64,000 nucleotides of DNA from Myxococcales bacterium (GCA_022563535.1 JADFNE010000012.1:1-64000); one strand, 5' to 3'. Counted from the stretch's first letter, positions 47,293 to 56,720 are shown. The notes: a model not told the origin generated them from the sequence alone. Made by a program: numbers and translations.

Positions 47293-48180
47293 TTAGGCTG
47301 ATCGCTTTGCGACCAGTTCGCTCATTCGATCGATGTCTTCCAGATCACAAGTCGTCGGAACGAGCATGGTTTCTTCACAACCGAGTTCTTCCATCGCGTC
47401 GAGGGATTCGTTGATCGCATCCGCGGTGCAGCGATTGATGTTCTTCGCCATGGCCTTTCCGAGTTCGGGACTCAGCACCTTGAGGTAGTCATAGACGTAA
47501 GTCTGCATTCGCTGTGCCCCATTGTCGGCAAGGGTCGCCCAGAAGCCGGCGATACGTTGGGGCGGCGCACCGCGTCCCGCGTCTTTCCACGCTGCGTCGG
47601 CCATCGTGATCATGCGTTCGATCTCAGTCTTTTCGCCGTTGCCCGACCACATGTACAGGCCATCCGCCCATTCGGCGGCGCGGCGCGTGGCCTTGGGCCC
47701 CATGGTCCCCGCCCAGATCGGGGGGCCACCCGGTTGAATCGGGGTCGGACCGACTTCATCCCCACCCGCCAGTGGAGGTTCGCCCTTCCAGATTTTTCGC
47801 ATGGTCGCGATCTGCTCGTCCATCCGCGCGTGCCGTCGCTCGAAGGGAGCGGCGACCGCTTCGTAGTCCATCGGCCGCCCCCCCACGCCCACGGTGAGCG
47901 TCACGCGACCGTTGCTCAACACGTCGAGGGTGGCGATCTCCTTGGCAGCCCAGACGGCGTTATGCATGGGCAGCACGTAGAGCGAGGGTACGATTCGCAC
48001 CCGTTCGGTCAGCACCGCCGCGGCACCCAGTACGGTCCGCATCTCGACCGTATGGGAGGTGATGCGCTCACCGCAGGTCAAACTCGAGAAAGGTCCATCG
48101 TCAATGGCCCGAATCCAGGCGATCAATATTTCTCGGTTGAGTTCGCGCTCCATGTAGGGAAGACAGACGCCGATCTTCAT
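47293..48180 (-). CDS. LLM class (F420- or FMN-dependent) oxidoreductase
   Basis: 295 residues of the luciferase-like monooxygenase family. Visible blocks are MKIGVCLPYMERELNRE at the N-terminus, VRIVPSLYVLPMHNAVWAAKE, the glycine-rich LTVGVGGRPMDYEA and PPIWAGTMGPKATRRAAEWADG. The pattern is close to F420-dependent members common in Actinobacteria and some deltaproteobacterial lineages, but FMN use cannot be excluded. ATG 48180 with AAGGA upstream. It is the first gene of a probable pair with the tandem GST-N protein. Confidence 0.9.
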   Translation of the reverse strand: MKIGVCLPYMERELNREILIAWIRAIDDGPFSSLTCGERITSHTVEMRTVLGAAAVLTERVRIVPSLYVLPMHNAVWAAKEIATLDVLSNGRVTLTVGVGGRPMDYEAVAAPFERRHARMDEQIATMRKIWKGEPPLAGGDEVGPTPIQPGGPPIWAGTMGPKATRRAAEWADGLYMWSGNGEKTEIERMITMADAAWKDAGRGAPPQRIAGFWATLADNGAQRMQTYVYDYLKVLSPELGKAMAKNINRCTADAINESLDAMEELGCEETMLVPTTCDLEDIDRMSELVAKRSA

Positions 48181-48321
48181 ATCTCATCGTTCCTTTTGAT
48201 CTTGGCTTTGGTCTTGGCTCGGGTCGCGAGAGAGACATGATAGCTCGGCGTCAGACAATGATGGGCTGTCCTTGAATCCCCTCATCGGATCTGAAACGCA
48301 ACTCGAGAATTGATTCTTTCG

Positions 48322-48357
48322 CGGCCTTCGCGCCCTTCACGCCCTTCACGCCCTTCA
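48322..48357 (+). repeat. short tandem repeat, 9-base unit
   Basis: Three perfect copies of CGCCCTTCA (48331-48357) follow one diverged copy (CGGCCTTCG). It lies in the 205-base gap between the LLM oxidoreductase start and the end of the GT2-methyltransferase gene. Too short and unspaced for CRISPR. Confidence 0.85.
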
Positions 48358-48385
48358 CGTAGAAGACCACCAGGTTCTGCGGCAC

Positions 48386-49969
48386 TCAGCTTTCGAAAGA
48401 ATTGTCCGGGAGAGGAACGATCTCGGCGTTCGGGCCGAGTTGCTCACGGGTACTGAGAATTTGCTCCACGCCGGGCATCGGACGGCAGGTGACGAGGAAC
48501 TGAAATGCGAAGGCGCCGGGCCAGATTCTCGCCAGCAGCCCCGTCACACTTTGTAGGAAGCGACCCAATTTCCCACCGATCACGGATTCCCAGGGAATTG
48601 CAACGGGGTCGATGCTTTCGATCGCATAGCCACAATCGCGCAGGGTACGGCGCAGGGATACCCGGTTGAACAAGCGTCGGTGCTGGATGTCGAGAATCCC
48701 GCGATCGGTGTAGTTGAAGCGCCCGAAGAGCAGACCGATTCGATTCGAGATGAATGCCACATTGGGCGTGATGACGATCATCAGGGGTGGCTTCTTTCCG
48801 GGACGAAGCGCGCGACTGCAGTTGCGCAGATCGAGCAACAACTGCTCTGGGTTTGGCAGCTCTTCGATTACGTCGAGCAGCAATACCACGTCCGCGTCCA
48901 GCGCATCGAACGGGAGAGGGTGGTTGAGGTCGGCCTTCTCGAAGCGGTCGACGGATCCGACCTCGGGTTCACTGAGATCTACACCTGTGACCTCGATTCC
49001 CTTTTCCCGGCAAGCGCGCGCGACAATGCCCGACCCGCAACCGAGATCGACGATCCGTGCGGGCGCTTCACGCTCGATGACCGCGAGGGCACTGGTGTGG
49101 GCGGTATCCATCCCGTAGACCTCGTAGTGACCGGATCCCTTTTCGAGATCGCGGAACTTGAGCGAACACAGCATGCCCAGGCGATGCAAGCGATAGCGAA
49201 TCGTCTCCCGCAGCACGTCCTTGCCGTACTGCACTCCATCTACATTGCAGTCCTCTTCACCGTAGTGGGTCGGGATGTCGAACTCTTCGATGTGCGCGCC
49301 AATGTTGGCAGCCTGCAGGAGCATCTCGGTATCGAAGTGATATTCGTTTGTGTTGACTTCAAAAGGAACGCGTCGCAAGAATGCAGAGGAGTAGGCGCGA
49401 TAACCGGTGTGATACTCGGAGAGGTCGAGGCCGGTCAAGTAGTTCTGAAACGAAGTCAGCCCCATGTTGGCGATGATCTTGTAGAGCGGCATGCCACCCG
49501 CGCGCGCACCAGCGATGTTGCCCATCCGGGTACCGAGCACGACGGCGGCTCCGGTGCGCTCCCAGATGTCGATGAACTTGGGAAGCATCTCGGGGGCGTA
49601 CTGCGCGTCGCCGTGAAGCAGAATGGTGAATTCGAAACCCGCTTCCAGCGCGTAGCGATAGCCGAGTTTCTGATTGCCACCGTATCGCTGGTTGACCGGG
49701 TTGCGGGCCACGGACACGTTGCCGATTTTCCGGACTTCGATCCAGCGCTGCAGGACTTCAGCGGTGGCGTCGCCCCCAGCGTCGTCTATCACGAGAAACT
49801 GGATGCGATCATTGTTGAACAACTCCTCGGGAATACGTTCGAAGAGCCCTTCGATGAGCCGTTCGTGCTGGTAGGCGACGACAAAAATCAAGACTTTCGA
49901 AGAACGCCGATCCAGGGCTTCGGCTTCGGTCTGTTCGAGATCTTGGTCTTGCATCAGGAGGCCACTCAC
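48386..49969 (-). CDS. GT2 glycosyltransferase / SAM methyltransferase fusion
   Basis: 527 residues. The N-terminal family-2 glycosyltransferase (about 25-250) has the nucleotide-sugar fold start VLIFVVAYQHERLIEG, LVIDDAGGDAT and the DxD-like ILLHGDAQYAPEML. The C-terminal class I methyltransferase (about 295-480) has IVDLGCGSGIVARAC, TGVDLS and the late block VVLLLDVIEEL. No membrane segment of the dolichyl-phosphate type is present, although a hydrophobic stretch near 475-500 (WPGAFAFQFLVTC) may sit at the membrane. It probably adds a sugar to a lipid or polymer intermediate and methylates it. It is paralogous to the gene at 58473-59972. The start is GTG. Confidence 0.9.
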   Translation of the reverse strand: MSGLLMQDQDLEQTEAEALDRRSSKVLIFVVAYQHERLIEGLFERIPEELFNNDRIQFLVIDDAGGDATAEVLQRWIEVRKIGNVSVARNPVNQRYGGNQKLGYRYALEAGFEFTILLHGDAQYAPEMLPKFIDIWERTGAAVVLGTRMGNIAGARAGGMPLYKIIANMGLTSFQNYLTGLDLSEYHTGYRAYSSAFLRRVPFEVNTNEYHFDTEMLLQAANIGAHIEEFDIPTHYGEEDCNVDGVQYGKDVLRETIRYRLHRLGMLCSLKFRDLEKGSGHYEVYGMDTAHTSALAVIEREAPARIVDLGCGSGIVARACREKGIEVTGVDLSEPEVGSVDRFEKADLNHPLPFDALDADVVLLLDVIEELPNPEQLLLDLRNCSRALRPGKKPPLMIVITPNVAFISNRIGLLFGRFNYTDRGILDIQHRRLFNRVSLRRTLRDCGYAIESIDPVAIPWESVIGGKLGRFLQSVTGLLARIWPGAFAFQFLVTCRPMPGVEQILSTREQLGPNAEIVPLPDNSFES

Positions 49970-50111
49970 CTTTCGTTCTCTCGTCTCTACGACGCATTGT
50001 AAGTCACAACCTCGACCCCGACGAGCGCAAACTTTACTTCAGCATCGCGCATCTACTCGGCAACTACTGCAACGGCCGGCTCTAGCCGCGCCCTCCGCAA
50101 CCACTTCCCCC

Positions 50112-50531
50112 TCAATTCTTCAAAGTACGTTCCTCATGCAAGCGGGTGAGCTTCAAACGCCGAATCTTCCAATGCCCGTTCTGTCGCACATACTCTTCGT
50201 GGTAGTGCCCGTACCCGACCAAGAGATAGTCGGGATGGTCCACCCGGTCGGTCATCGCCCAGATCCCCTTCGCATGATCTGCGTCGATCAACTCGATCTC
50301 GGGCATGTGCCCCTGGTGACAAGTGACGGCACCTTCTAGATTGGCAATCAATCCCGCAAGGATCGCGTCGCGCCCTTCCATCACTTGTCCAGCTTCGGGC
50401 CCCCACTGCAAGATCGCATCCTCGGTAAAGACTTCGGACAGCGCATCCCAATCCTGTGTATCGAGGAAGCGAAAGTATCTGGCCTTGAGCTGCTTGATCT
50501 GCTCGAAGGTCATGAAGTCGGAGTCGCTCAT
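50112..50531 (-). CDS. NTF2/SnoaL-like domain protein
   Basis: 139 residues of the SnoaL_4/NTF2-like fold, seen from MTFEQIKQLKARYFRFLDTQDW, MEGRDAILAGL and the C-terminal GYGHYHEEYVRQNGHWKIRRL. The fold serves steroid isomerases, dehydratases and ring-hydroxylating small subunits; none can be assigned. ATG 50531 has a strong GGAGG ten bases upstream, but this lies in a hairpin with CCTCC just before the ATG (50533-50546). It is divergent from the autotransporter gene. Confidence 0.87.
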   Translation of the reverse strand: MSDSDFMTFEQIKQLKARYFRFLDTQDWDALSEVFTEDAILQWGPEAGQVMEGRDAILAGLIANLEGAVTCHQGHMPEIELIDADHAKGIWAMTDRVDHPDYLLVGYGHYHEEYVRQNGHWKIRRLKLTRLHEERTLKN

Positions 50532-50864
50532 CGGAGGACTTCCTCCTTTTTTATTGGGTTGTCTTCCGCCTCTTGGCGAATCGCATGGCCACATGGCATT
50601 GACAAGTTATCTCACCCCAAATCTGCGGAGATCGATAGGTACCGCACCCCACGGGGGCCGCATCGAGGTTGCCATCGAGGGAAACTGTTCTGCGCACGGG
50701 TTTGAAATCACAACCGGCAAGTCGAGCCATGCAATGTTTCTGCACACCGGAGAAGTTCAAGATCGCATCAGACCGAACCCAAGGCTCGCTCCCGGGGTCA
50801 GCTTGTGATTGAATCCGCCTGAATTTCGCTGGCTTTCTGGCGAGCTTGCCGATCGAGGAACGGA
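50532..50864. other. 333-base divergent intergenic region
   Basis: It separates the NTF2-like gene (minus) from the autotransporter gene (plus). No gene is supported. At its left edge is the GGAGGA/TCCTCC hairpin followed by a T-run (50533-50552). A TTGACA hexamer at 50598-50603 has no convincing -10 partner. The right end carries the GAGGAACGG ribosome-binding site of the autotransporter. Confidence 0.6.
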
Positions 50865-53800
50865 ATGCAGGAGCGTGTGGAACGGAGTAGAACCGGCATC
50901 TTGGGCCTGGCCATCGCCGCCCTGACGGTCGCGATCGCGATCGTTCCTTCGCTGGGTGTGGCGGCAATAATTACGGTGGACACCTTCGACAACGGGGCTG
51001 GCTCCAGCACTCTCGGAGAACGGACGCTTACTTGGGCAATCAACGAGTCGAATTCGAATGGTGAGGGTTTCAACACCATCGTTTTCGATTTCACACTCGC
51101 CGAACTCGTCGCAGCCGATAAAGACAACACTATAGAAGGCGAACCCGAAGAAGACCAGGTCATCACGTTTGAAATCACCTTGTCACCGGATGAAATTCTT
51201 GAATTCAACTCCGAGTTGACCATCGATGGCAACAAATTAGTTGCGGCCATGGGCGGCTATTTCTTCGACATCGTAAAAACCGACTCCAATGGCAACGCGG
51301 GACTCGCATTTATAGCCCGCGAGGATCTGACGCTGATCAACGTGGGTATGCGCGCCGATGCACTCGTCGCGAACCGCACACTCAATGATCCCGACGACAC
51401 AATCGATATCATTTTTGAGATCGGTATTAATTTCGTGCATGACATCACTGGGGAAATCAAAGAGTTTTATTTCAACAACCCGCGCGGCGAAGAGATGCGA
51501 TTGGTAAAGACGGGCTTCGGAGAACTCGCGTTGCTCGCGAAGATCGAGACGCCTGCAGACGGCATCGAGCTTACCTACACCGGGGGCACCCTGCTCGTCG
51601 ACGGTGTCCTGCGGACGGATACCGACAGCCTTGAAGGGGATATCGAGATCTGTGCCAATTCAGACGGCTCCGACGGCTTCACATCGTCCAACTGCGACAG
51701 GGCGCTGCTGATCTTCGAGATGCCATCGCTCGTCGTGGAGGGCGCGATCGACCCGCGCCCCAACCCACCGGTAAACGGAACCTACGCCGGGAACATTACG
51801 GGCGATATAGACGGAACCGGCACAGCTAGCTTGAACGGCAAGGTTATAAAAACCGGCGTTGGCAGCCTCACCCTGACGGGCACAAATACATACGTCGGGG
51901 GGACGTACATATTTGAAGGTGAGGTCATTGGGGACACCGACGCAATTCAAGGGGATGTCTATATCTGCCCGGGTATCGCGAGTATCGAGAAACTCACCGA
52001 CGAAGTTGGTAAACCGAGTTTGGTGTGCAACGACGATCCGGGTGACCAGGCTCAGCTGACGTTCGACATTTCAACCGACAGCACCTTCGGTGGCACCCTC
52101 AATGGGCAAGGCATCGTCGCAAAAGACGGCGCAGCCAAGCTCACCCTTGTCGCCGATCAAACAAACTTCGGTGGAAATTTAGAGATCAACAGCGGAGTGC
52201 TCGAGCTCGACACGGTGCTGGGAACCGATGGCATCGACGAGGTCGATGTCGCAGTAAACAATGGCGGCACCTTGTCCGGCTCGGGCACGATCACAGGAAG
52301 CCTGGAGGTCAAATCGGGGGGCATCTTCGATCTCACCGATCAGAAGCTGACGGTCTCGGGTACAAGCGCCAAGATCGCTGACGGTGGCGTCATCGCGATC
52401 CACATCGACGGCACCACCACGCCAGGTAGCCTAGTCGTAGCGAACACCGTCATATTGGATGGCGGCGCAGTAGGAGTGGATTTCGACGCCGACTACGTCG
52501 ACACACTCACCGACGGGGACCCGCCGATCAGTTATACGATCATAGACGCGCGCAACCCCATCGACTCCACCGAAATCCTGACGGGAGGCTCTTCGGAAGA
52601 CGGAATTCTCCACAGTAATGCGCTCTTCAAGCTATCCCTGGAGTACATTGACAACCCTTCCCAATGCTTCCTTAGGGGGGTGTGCCGCGTCAACCTCGTC
52701 ACAGAATTCGAGCCCATGCTCGTGGACGATGCTGTAACGAACAATCAAAAGGCCATCGCCCGGGTGCTCGATGCGGCTTACGACTGCGCAAACTCGATCG
52801 GGGGTTGCGTCATCGACATGGATCTCGCCACCGACTTCAGAGATCTCTACGGTGACTTTGCGGTGACCTCCGAAGAGATTCCCGACATTCTCGACACAAT
52901 TGCCGGAGAGGAGTACGCAGCCTTTTCGGATGTTCGATCGGCCGCGACGGCGCGTTTCAACCGCAGCATCTCTCGGCGCTTTGACCTGGAATTCACCGTC
53001 GCTTCAGATGCCGACGCGGAGTCGTCTGAAGGCAATGAATCCGAACCCGCGGTCGGCGACGTGTCTGCACCCGGACCGACATGGAAAGCGCTCGGGAGCG
53101 GAGCGCGCAACACTCGCAGCTACCGCGATTACCGCAACTCGCGCAATGCATGGCGGCGGCAGGGGCGACCTCTCAAGGACCCCATGCCCATTGCACGCCA
53201 CAGCGGCAAAGGGGGCTTCACCGCCTGGCTCGACGTCCACGGGGTGTTCGGTGAACTCGGTGGGGGCAGTAACGCCGACGACATCGATTACAGCATCTTC
53301 GGACCTCTATTTGGCCTTGACTACGGCGTGAGCGAACACATCACCATGGGCGTCACCATGGGATACACCCGCAATGAGATGAATACCCCCGGCTCGGCCA
53401 CCAAGGGGAGTGGAGACACCTTTCAAGGTGGCGCCTACGTGGGTGCGGTTTTCGAATCATTTCATCTCGTCGGCTCAGCTCGCTACGCCTACAGCGATCT
53501 CGAAGCTCGACGTCGCGTGCGCTTCAACACCTTGGATCGCACGGCGACGGCCGACTTCGATGCGCGCGACACGTCGATCTTTCTGGAAGCGGCCTACCAC
53601 TTCAAGCCCATGGGCAACGTGATCATCCAGCCGATGATTTCTTTGGCGTACGACCATCTCGACCAGGCCTCCTTCGATGAGAATGGAGCCGGAAGCCTCA
53701 ACCTCCAGATTGACAAGCAAGTGTTCGACACTGTGCAGACCAGTCTCGGCGTCCGAATCGCCATGTTTGGCCGCGACACAGAAGGTCGCTATCTGCTCCC

Positions 53801-54053
53801 GCAATTCCGCATTGCCTACGAGCGCGAATGGTTGGACAATGATCGCTCCATGTCCGCAACCCTCCCCACTGCCGGTCCGATGGGCGCGTTCCAGATCAAG
53901 GGTGCCGCGCTCCCGCGCGATCGCGTCGTCATCGGGGTGAGTTCCGAAGTTGGGGTCTCCGACCGCATCAACCTGTTCGTCGACTACGATTTGCGCGCAG
54001 GGACAGATCTTCTGGAGCACTCGCTGGCGTTCGGTTTCCGCGCGATCTGGTAA
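50865..54053 (+). CDS. autotransporter (type Va) with cysteine-paired passenger
   Basis: 1062 residues. The signal peptide is about 1-34. A beta-helix-type passenger reaches about residue 620, with passenger-associated repeats such as VIKTGVGSLTLTGTNTYVGG (near 330) and NSGVLELDTV. An alpha-linker follows (NNQKAIARVLDAAYD), then a disordered acidic/basic stretch (about 720-780). The C-terminal outer membrane barrel (about 790-1062) ends in Trp (GFRAIW), as barrel proteins do. The passenger contains four closely spaced Cys pairs, including DIEIC...NC, DVYIC...VC and CFLRGVC, unusual for classical autotransporters. It has its own promoter region; no chaperone or protease gene is nearby. Confidence 0.9.
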   Translation: MQERVERSRTGILGLAIAALTVAIAIVPSLGVAAIITVDTFDNGAGSSTLGERTLTWAINESNSNGEGFNTIVFDFTLAELVAADKDNTIEGEPEEDQVITFEITLSPDEILEFNSELTIDGNKLVAAMGGYFFDIVKTDSNGNAGLAFIAREDLTLINVGMRADALVANRTLNDPDDTIDIIFEIGINFVHDITGEIKEFYFNNPRGEEMRLVKTGFGELALLAKIETPADGIELTYTGGTLLVDGVLRTDTDSLEGDIEICANSDGSDGFTSSNCDRALLIFEMPSLVVEGAIDPRPNPPVNGTYAGNITGDIDGTGTASLNGKVIKTGVGSLTLTGTNTYVGGTYIFEGEVIGDTDAIQGDVYICPGIASIEKLTDEVGKPSLVCNDDPGDQAQLTFDISTDSTFGGTLNGQGIVAKDGAAKLTLVADQTNFGGNLEINSGVLELDTVLGTDGIDEVDVAVNNGGTLSGSGTITGSLEVKSGGIFDLTDQKLTVSGTSAKIADGGVIAIHIDGTTTPGSLVVANTVILDGGAVGVDFDADYVDTLTDGDPPISYTIIDARNPIDSTEILTGGSSEDGILHSNALFKLSLEYIDNPSQCFLRGVCRVNLVTEFEPMLVDDAVTNNQKAIARVLDAAYDCANSIGGCVIDMDLATDFRDLYGDFAVTSEEIPDILDTIAGEEYAAFSDVRSAATARFNRSISRRFDLEFTVASDADAESSEGNESEPAVGDVSAPGPTWKALGSGARNTRSYRDYRNSRNAWRRQGRPLKDPMPIARHSGKGGFTAWLDVHGVFGELGGGSNADDIDYSIFGPLFGLDYGVSEHITMGVTMGYTRNEMNTPGSATKGSGDTFQGGAYVGAVFESFHLVGSARYAYSDLEARRRVRFNTLDRTATADFDARDTSIFLEAAYHFKPMGNVIIQPMISLAYDHLDQASFDENGAGSLNLQIDKQVFDTVQTSLGVRIAMFGRDTEGRYLLPQFRIAYEREWLDNDRSMSATLPTAGPMGAFQIKGAALPRDRVVIGVSSEVGVSDRINLFVDYDLRAGTDLLEHSLAFGFRAIW

Positions 54054-54071
54054 GCGCATTCCACGCTGAGA

Positions 54072-54090
54072 CTCGGCAGCTTCTGCCGAG
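54072..54090 (+). terminator. hairpin downstream of the autotransporter gene
   Basis: Perfect 8-base arms (CTCGGCAG and complement) with a CTT loop begin 18 bases after the stop at 54053, in the convergent gap before the 2OG oxygenase stop. No U-tract follows, so it may be Rho-assisted, stabilise the 3' end, or act in both directions. Confidence 0.45.
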
Positions 54091-54142
54091 CTGGCTCAAC
54101 ATCCTGCTACTACTGCTGGACGATTTCGGCTACAAAGAACTT

Positions 54143-54967
54143 TTAGAAGTATTTGAGAATGCGATCGAGCATGCGATCGCGAAGTCCGCCGTAGCGACGC
54201 AGCATCGAGTAGAGCCTGACCAAAAACGTGTCGATGCCGATCAACAAGCGCTTGCCGTTGGAATCCGCCGGGCGAGAGTGGTAGGTCGTCGGATGGAGTT
54301 CGAGCTTGACCGAACCCTTCTGAAAGTAATAGAGGGCAATCGAATTGCGGGAGACTCCTTCCGGACAAGCAAGAGGTTGGGGATGACCGTGATATGAAAT
54401 ATCAGAAGTCCGAAAGATCACGCAACGGTTGAACAATGGCTCGATCGAGCGGACACAGTGCTTCACCTCGCGGTCCCAAAATTCCAGATTCCCCAACCAC
54501 TCTTCCTGCCACCCCGGGTTGAAGTAGATAAGTAGATTGATCTCGCGGCTCCACTCGCCGTGATTCGGGTGGGAGAGGAAGTCGGTGTGCATGTTCAGAT
54601 GACCACCGGGAAGAGTCTTGTGCATGCCCGCGCCGTCGAGAAAGGGATCCGCAAACAAGCCCTCTAAACCCGTGATCCCCTCGATGAAGCGAACAAAATC
54701 CTCCGACTGAAGCGCTTCCACCAACTCCCGAGTCCGCGGACCCATCCCTTCCAGGTTGGTGATCGCCATCTTTCGCTGATTGTAATGGTGATAGTGCGCC
54801 CAGCTGGATTCCTCCTCGGCGTATTCTTCGACCACGGGTTCCGCGATATCCGCCGGCAGGAAGTCGTCTAGAACCACGTGCGGAAAAGGATCGGCAGATG
54901 CGAAATCTGCGCGGTGCTGCCCGGCGAGCTTCGTGTAGCGATCAAAATCCAAAATCTTTCGCGACAA
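54143..54967 (-). CDS. 2-oxoglutarate/Fe(II)-dependent oxygenase
   Basis: About 274 residues. The double-stranded beta-helix core has the iron facial triad in HLNMHTDFLSHPNH (His-x-Asp) and the distal His in SYHGHPQPL, with the 2OG-binding Arg in SRNSIALYYF. The N-terminal FPHVVLDDFLP is typical of P4H-like members (2OG-FeII_Oxy_3). The usual start codon is unclear: I chose TTG 54967, which precedes a sensible N-terminus and has AGGAAAG upstream. The frame stays open to 55282, but that would overlap the divergent gene. The neighbourhood of glycosyltransferase genes suggests it hydroxylates a surface-polymer or lipid intermediate, as inference. Confidence 0.85.
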   Translation of the reverse strand: MSRKILDFDRYTKLAGQHRADFASADPFPHVVLDDFLPADIAEPVVEEYAEEESSWAHYHHYNQRKMAITNLEGMGPRTRELVEALQSEDFVRFIEGITGLEGLFADPFLDGAGMHKTLPGGHLNMHTDFLSHPNHGEWSREINLLIYFNPGWQEEWLGNLEFWDREVKHCVRSIEPLFNRCVIFRTSDISYHGHPQPLACPEGVSRNSIALYYFQKGSVKLELHPTTYHSRPADSNGKRLLIGIDTFLVRLYSMLRRYGGLRDRMLDRILKYF

Positions 54968-55160
54968 GTGCGGCTTTCCTCTGCCCGGATTGCAACGGAT
55001 CGAACGAAGAACGGGAGCAAAAACGGAGTGACTGCCGCATAGTATCGGTTGTCCGGCTTCGACATCCAACACGGCATTCGCTACTGCCGCCCATCGCGAT
55101 CTCGCTTTCCCCGTGGGAAGGCAACAGGCTTTTGCAAACGTTCCTGGAGAAGAAGATCTC

Positions 55161-56720
55161 GTGAACACTCCGTCGACCCACGATTCAAACTCGACGACGA
55201 GCGAGCCTGGCCGTTGGCACATACCCGCCCTGATCTGTCTCAGCACGTTTTGGGAATCGCTGTTCATCTTGAAGGGCAGCAACCTGCTCGATGAAGGTTG
55301 GGCGCTCTACGCCGGCATGCAACTTGGAATGGGCCGGCATCTCTACGACGAAATCTCTTGGGTCTTCCCCCCCGGCCACGCACTTCCGGCCTGGCTGGGT
55401 CACGCGCTGGATCCACAAGGGGTGGTGGTTCCTCGACTCATCTATGCCGCGTTTACGGTGGCACTGTGCGTTTCGCTCTATTTGCTCGGCCGCAAGATCA
55501 TGCCCGCGAGGTTCGCGTTTCTGGGCGCTGCCCTGCTCGCCGTCGCTGCACCGCGTTCACACATGATGCATTTGCTCTACGGCTATCGCTACATGGTATT
55601 CGCGGTAGCAGTCCTGCTCGCCTATTCGATTCGTCTCGAAACAGGCCGCCGGTCGTGGATCTTCATCGCCGGAATCCTGGCCGGGGTGGCTCTCTACTTT
55701 CGAGTGACTCCGGCATTCGCGGTGAGCGTTGGGCTCGGAATCGCGGTGTTGACCCAGGACGGTGGATGGCGAAGTTGGCTACAGGACTGGCTTCTCTACG
55801 CAGCAGGCTTGATCCTCGTGATCGCTCCGGTACTGGGCTACTTCGCCACGACGGTTGGCATCGAACGCGTCTTTCAAGAAGTCATCCTTCATCCCATGGC
55901 GATGCTCCAACCGCTAGCGGTTCCCGAGTTGGCCATTCCCGACTGGTCGAGCCGCACCGCAATCGCCGAGGCCTGGCGGGTGCTCTCACTCCGCCTCTAC
56001 CTGCTTCTTTATTTGGGCTTTGCCGTGTCGCTGGTCATGTCCTTCACCCGCGCTCGCCGTCGCGGGCAAACTTTCGAGTCGACCCTGCTGGTCGCCATCG
56101 TAATTTGGGGCAGCGTATTCTTCCTTCGCTCATTCGGCCGCGCCGACGAAGCCCATATGGACACGACCCTGCCCCCGATCTGCCTGATGATCGCACTCTT
56201 TGTCAGCCACTCCTTCGACAAGCTCAGGCACCGGTTCACTACACCCCGCAGCGCAGAGCTCGCTGCACCGATCGCAGTCGGGTTGGTGTTCGTGATCTGG
56301 GTGCTGCTACTGGCGAGCGATCGCTATCCCCTGCCCCACCGGTTTGAGAGCACCGGTCTTCCGCGCAGAGTGACATCGGGTGTCGAGTTGATCGAGAAGC
56401 ACACCCGGCCTGGCGATATCATTCTGGATCTCTCGACCGCGCCCATGTTTCACGCGCTCACGGGTAGACCGGGGCCCGGTCGATCTGACATCATCATGCC
56501 GGGAACATTCATGCACGAATCGGATCAGGTAGAATTTTTGATGCGGCTCGAAGCAGAACCGCCGGCGGCGGTGCTATGGCCGGTGCGACACTTCGACGAC
56601 ATGGTGAGTCGATCCGCCAGAGCCGTCGCACCCGATGTCGTCGCCTGGGTTCAAACGCGATACCGACCCGTCAAGAAGACCAACAAATTCCAGCTCTGGC
56701 TCCCGCGGCAAATGCGATGA
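55161..56720 (+). CDS. polytopic GT-C-like membrane glycosyltransferase (ArnT/PMT-like)
   Basis: 519 residues with about ten or eleven membrane segments and a C-terminal soluble tail. The first extracytoplasmic loop has NLLDEGWALYAGMQLGMG with Asp-Glu, and ISWVFPPGHALPAW, the features of GT39/PMT_2 enzymes that use polyprenyl-phosphate sugars. GTG 55161 has GGAGAAGA upstream. The stop overlaps the next gene's ATG by four bases, so two similar membrane proteins are made together. It is divergent from the 2OG oxygenase gene. Confidence 0.82.
   Translation: MNTPSTHDSNSTTSEPGRWHIPALICLSTFWESLFILKGSNLLDEGWALYAGMQLGMGRHLYDEISWVFPPGHALPAWLGHALDPQGVVVPRLIYAAFTVALCVSLYLLGRKIMPARFAFLGAALLAVAAPRSHMMHLLYGYRYMVFAVAVLLAYSIRLETGRRSWIFIAGILAGVALYFRVTPAFAVSVGLGIAVLTQDGGWRSWLQDWLLYAAGLILVIAPVLGYFATTVGIERVFQEVILHPMAMLQPLAVPELAIPDWSSRTAIAEAWRVLSLRLYLLLYLGFAVSLVMSFTRARRRGQTFESTLLVAIVIWGSVFFLRSFGRADEAHMDTTLPPICLMIALFVSHSFDKLRHRFTTPRSAELAAPIAVGLVFVIWVLLLASDRYPLPHRFESTGLPRRVTSGVELIEKHTRPGDIILDLSTAPMFHALTGRPGPGRSDIIMPGTFMHESDQVEFLMRLEAEPPAAVLWPVRHFDDMVSRSARAVAPDVVAWVQTRYRPVKKTNKFQLWLPRQMR

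Noticed and set aside
48331-48357. CRISPR-like repeat
   Set aside because: Units are 9 bases and directly adjacent, without spacers; no cas gene is near.
48680-50002. Plus-strand open frame of 440 codons opposite the GT2-methyltransferase fusion
   Set aside because: Same reason: shadow frame, no motifs.
50533-50552. Apparent intrinsic terminator (hairpin plus T-run) on the plus strand
   Set aside because: No plus-strand gene ends before it; it coincides with the ribosome-binding site of the minus-strand gene.
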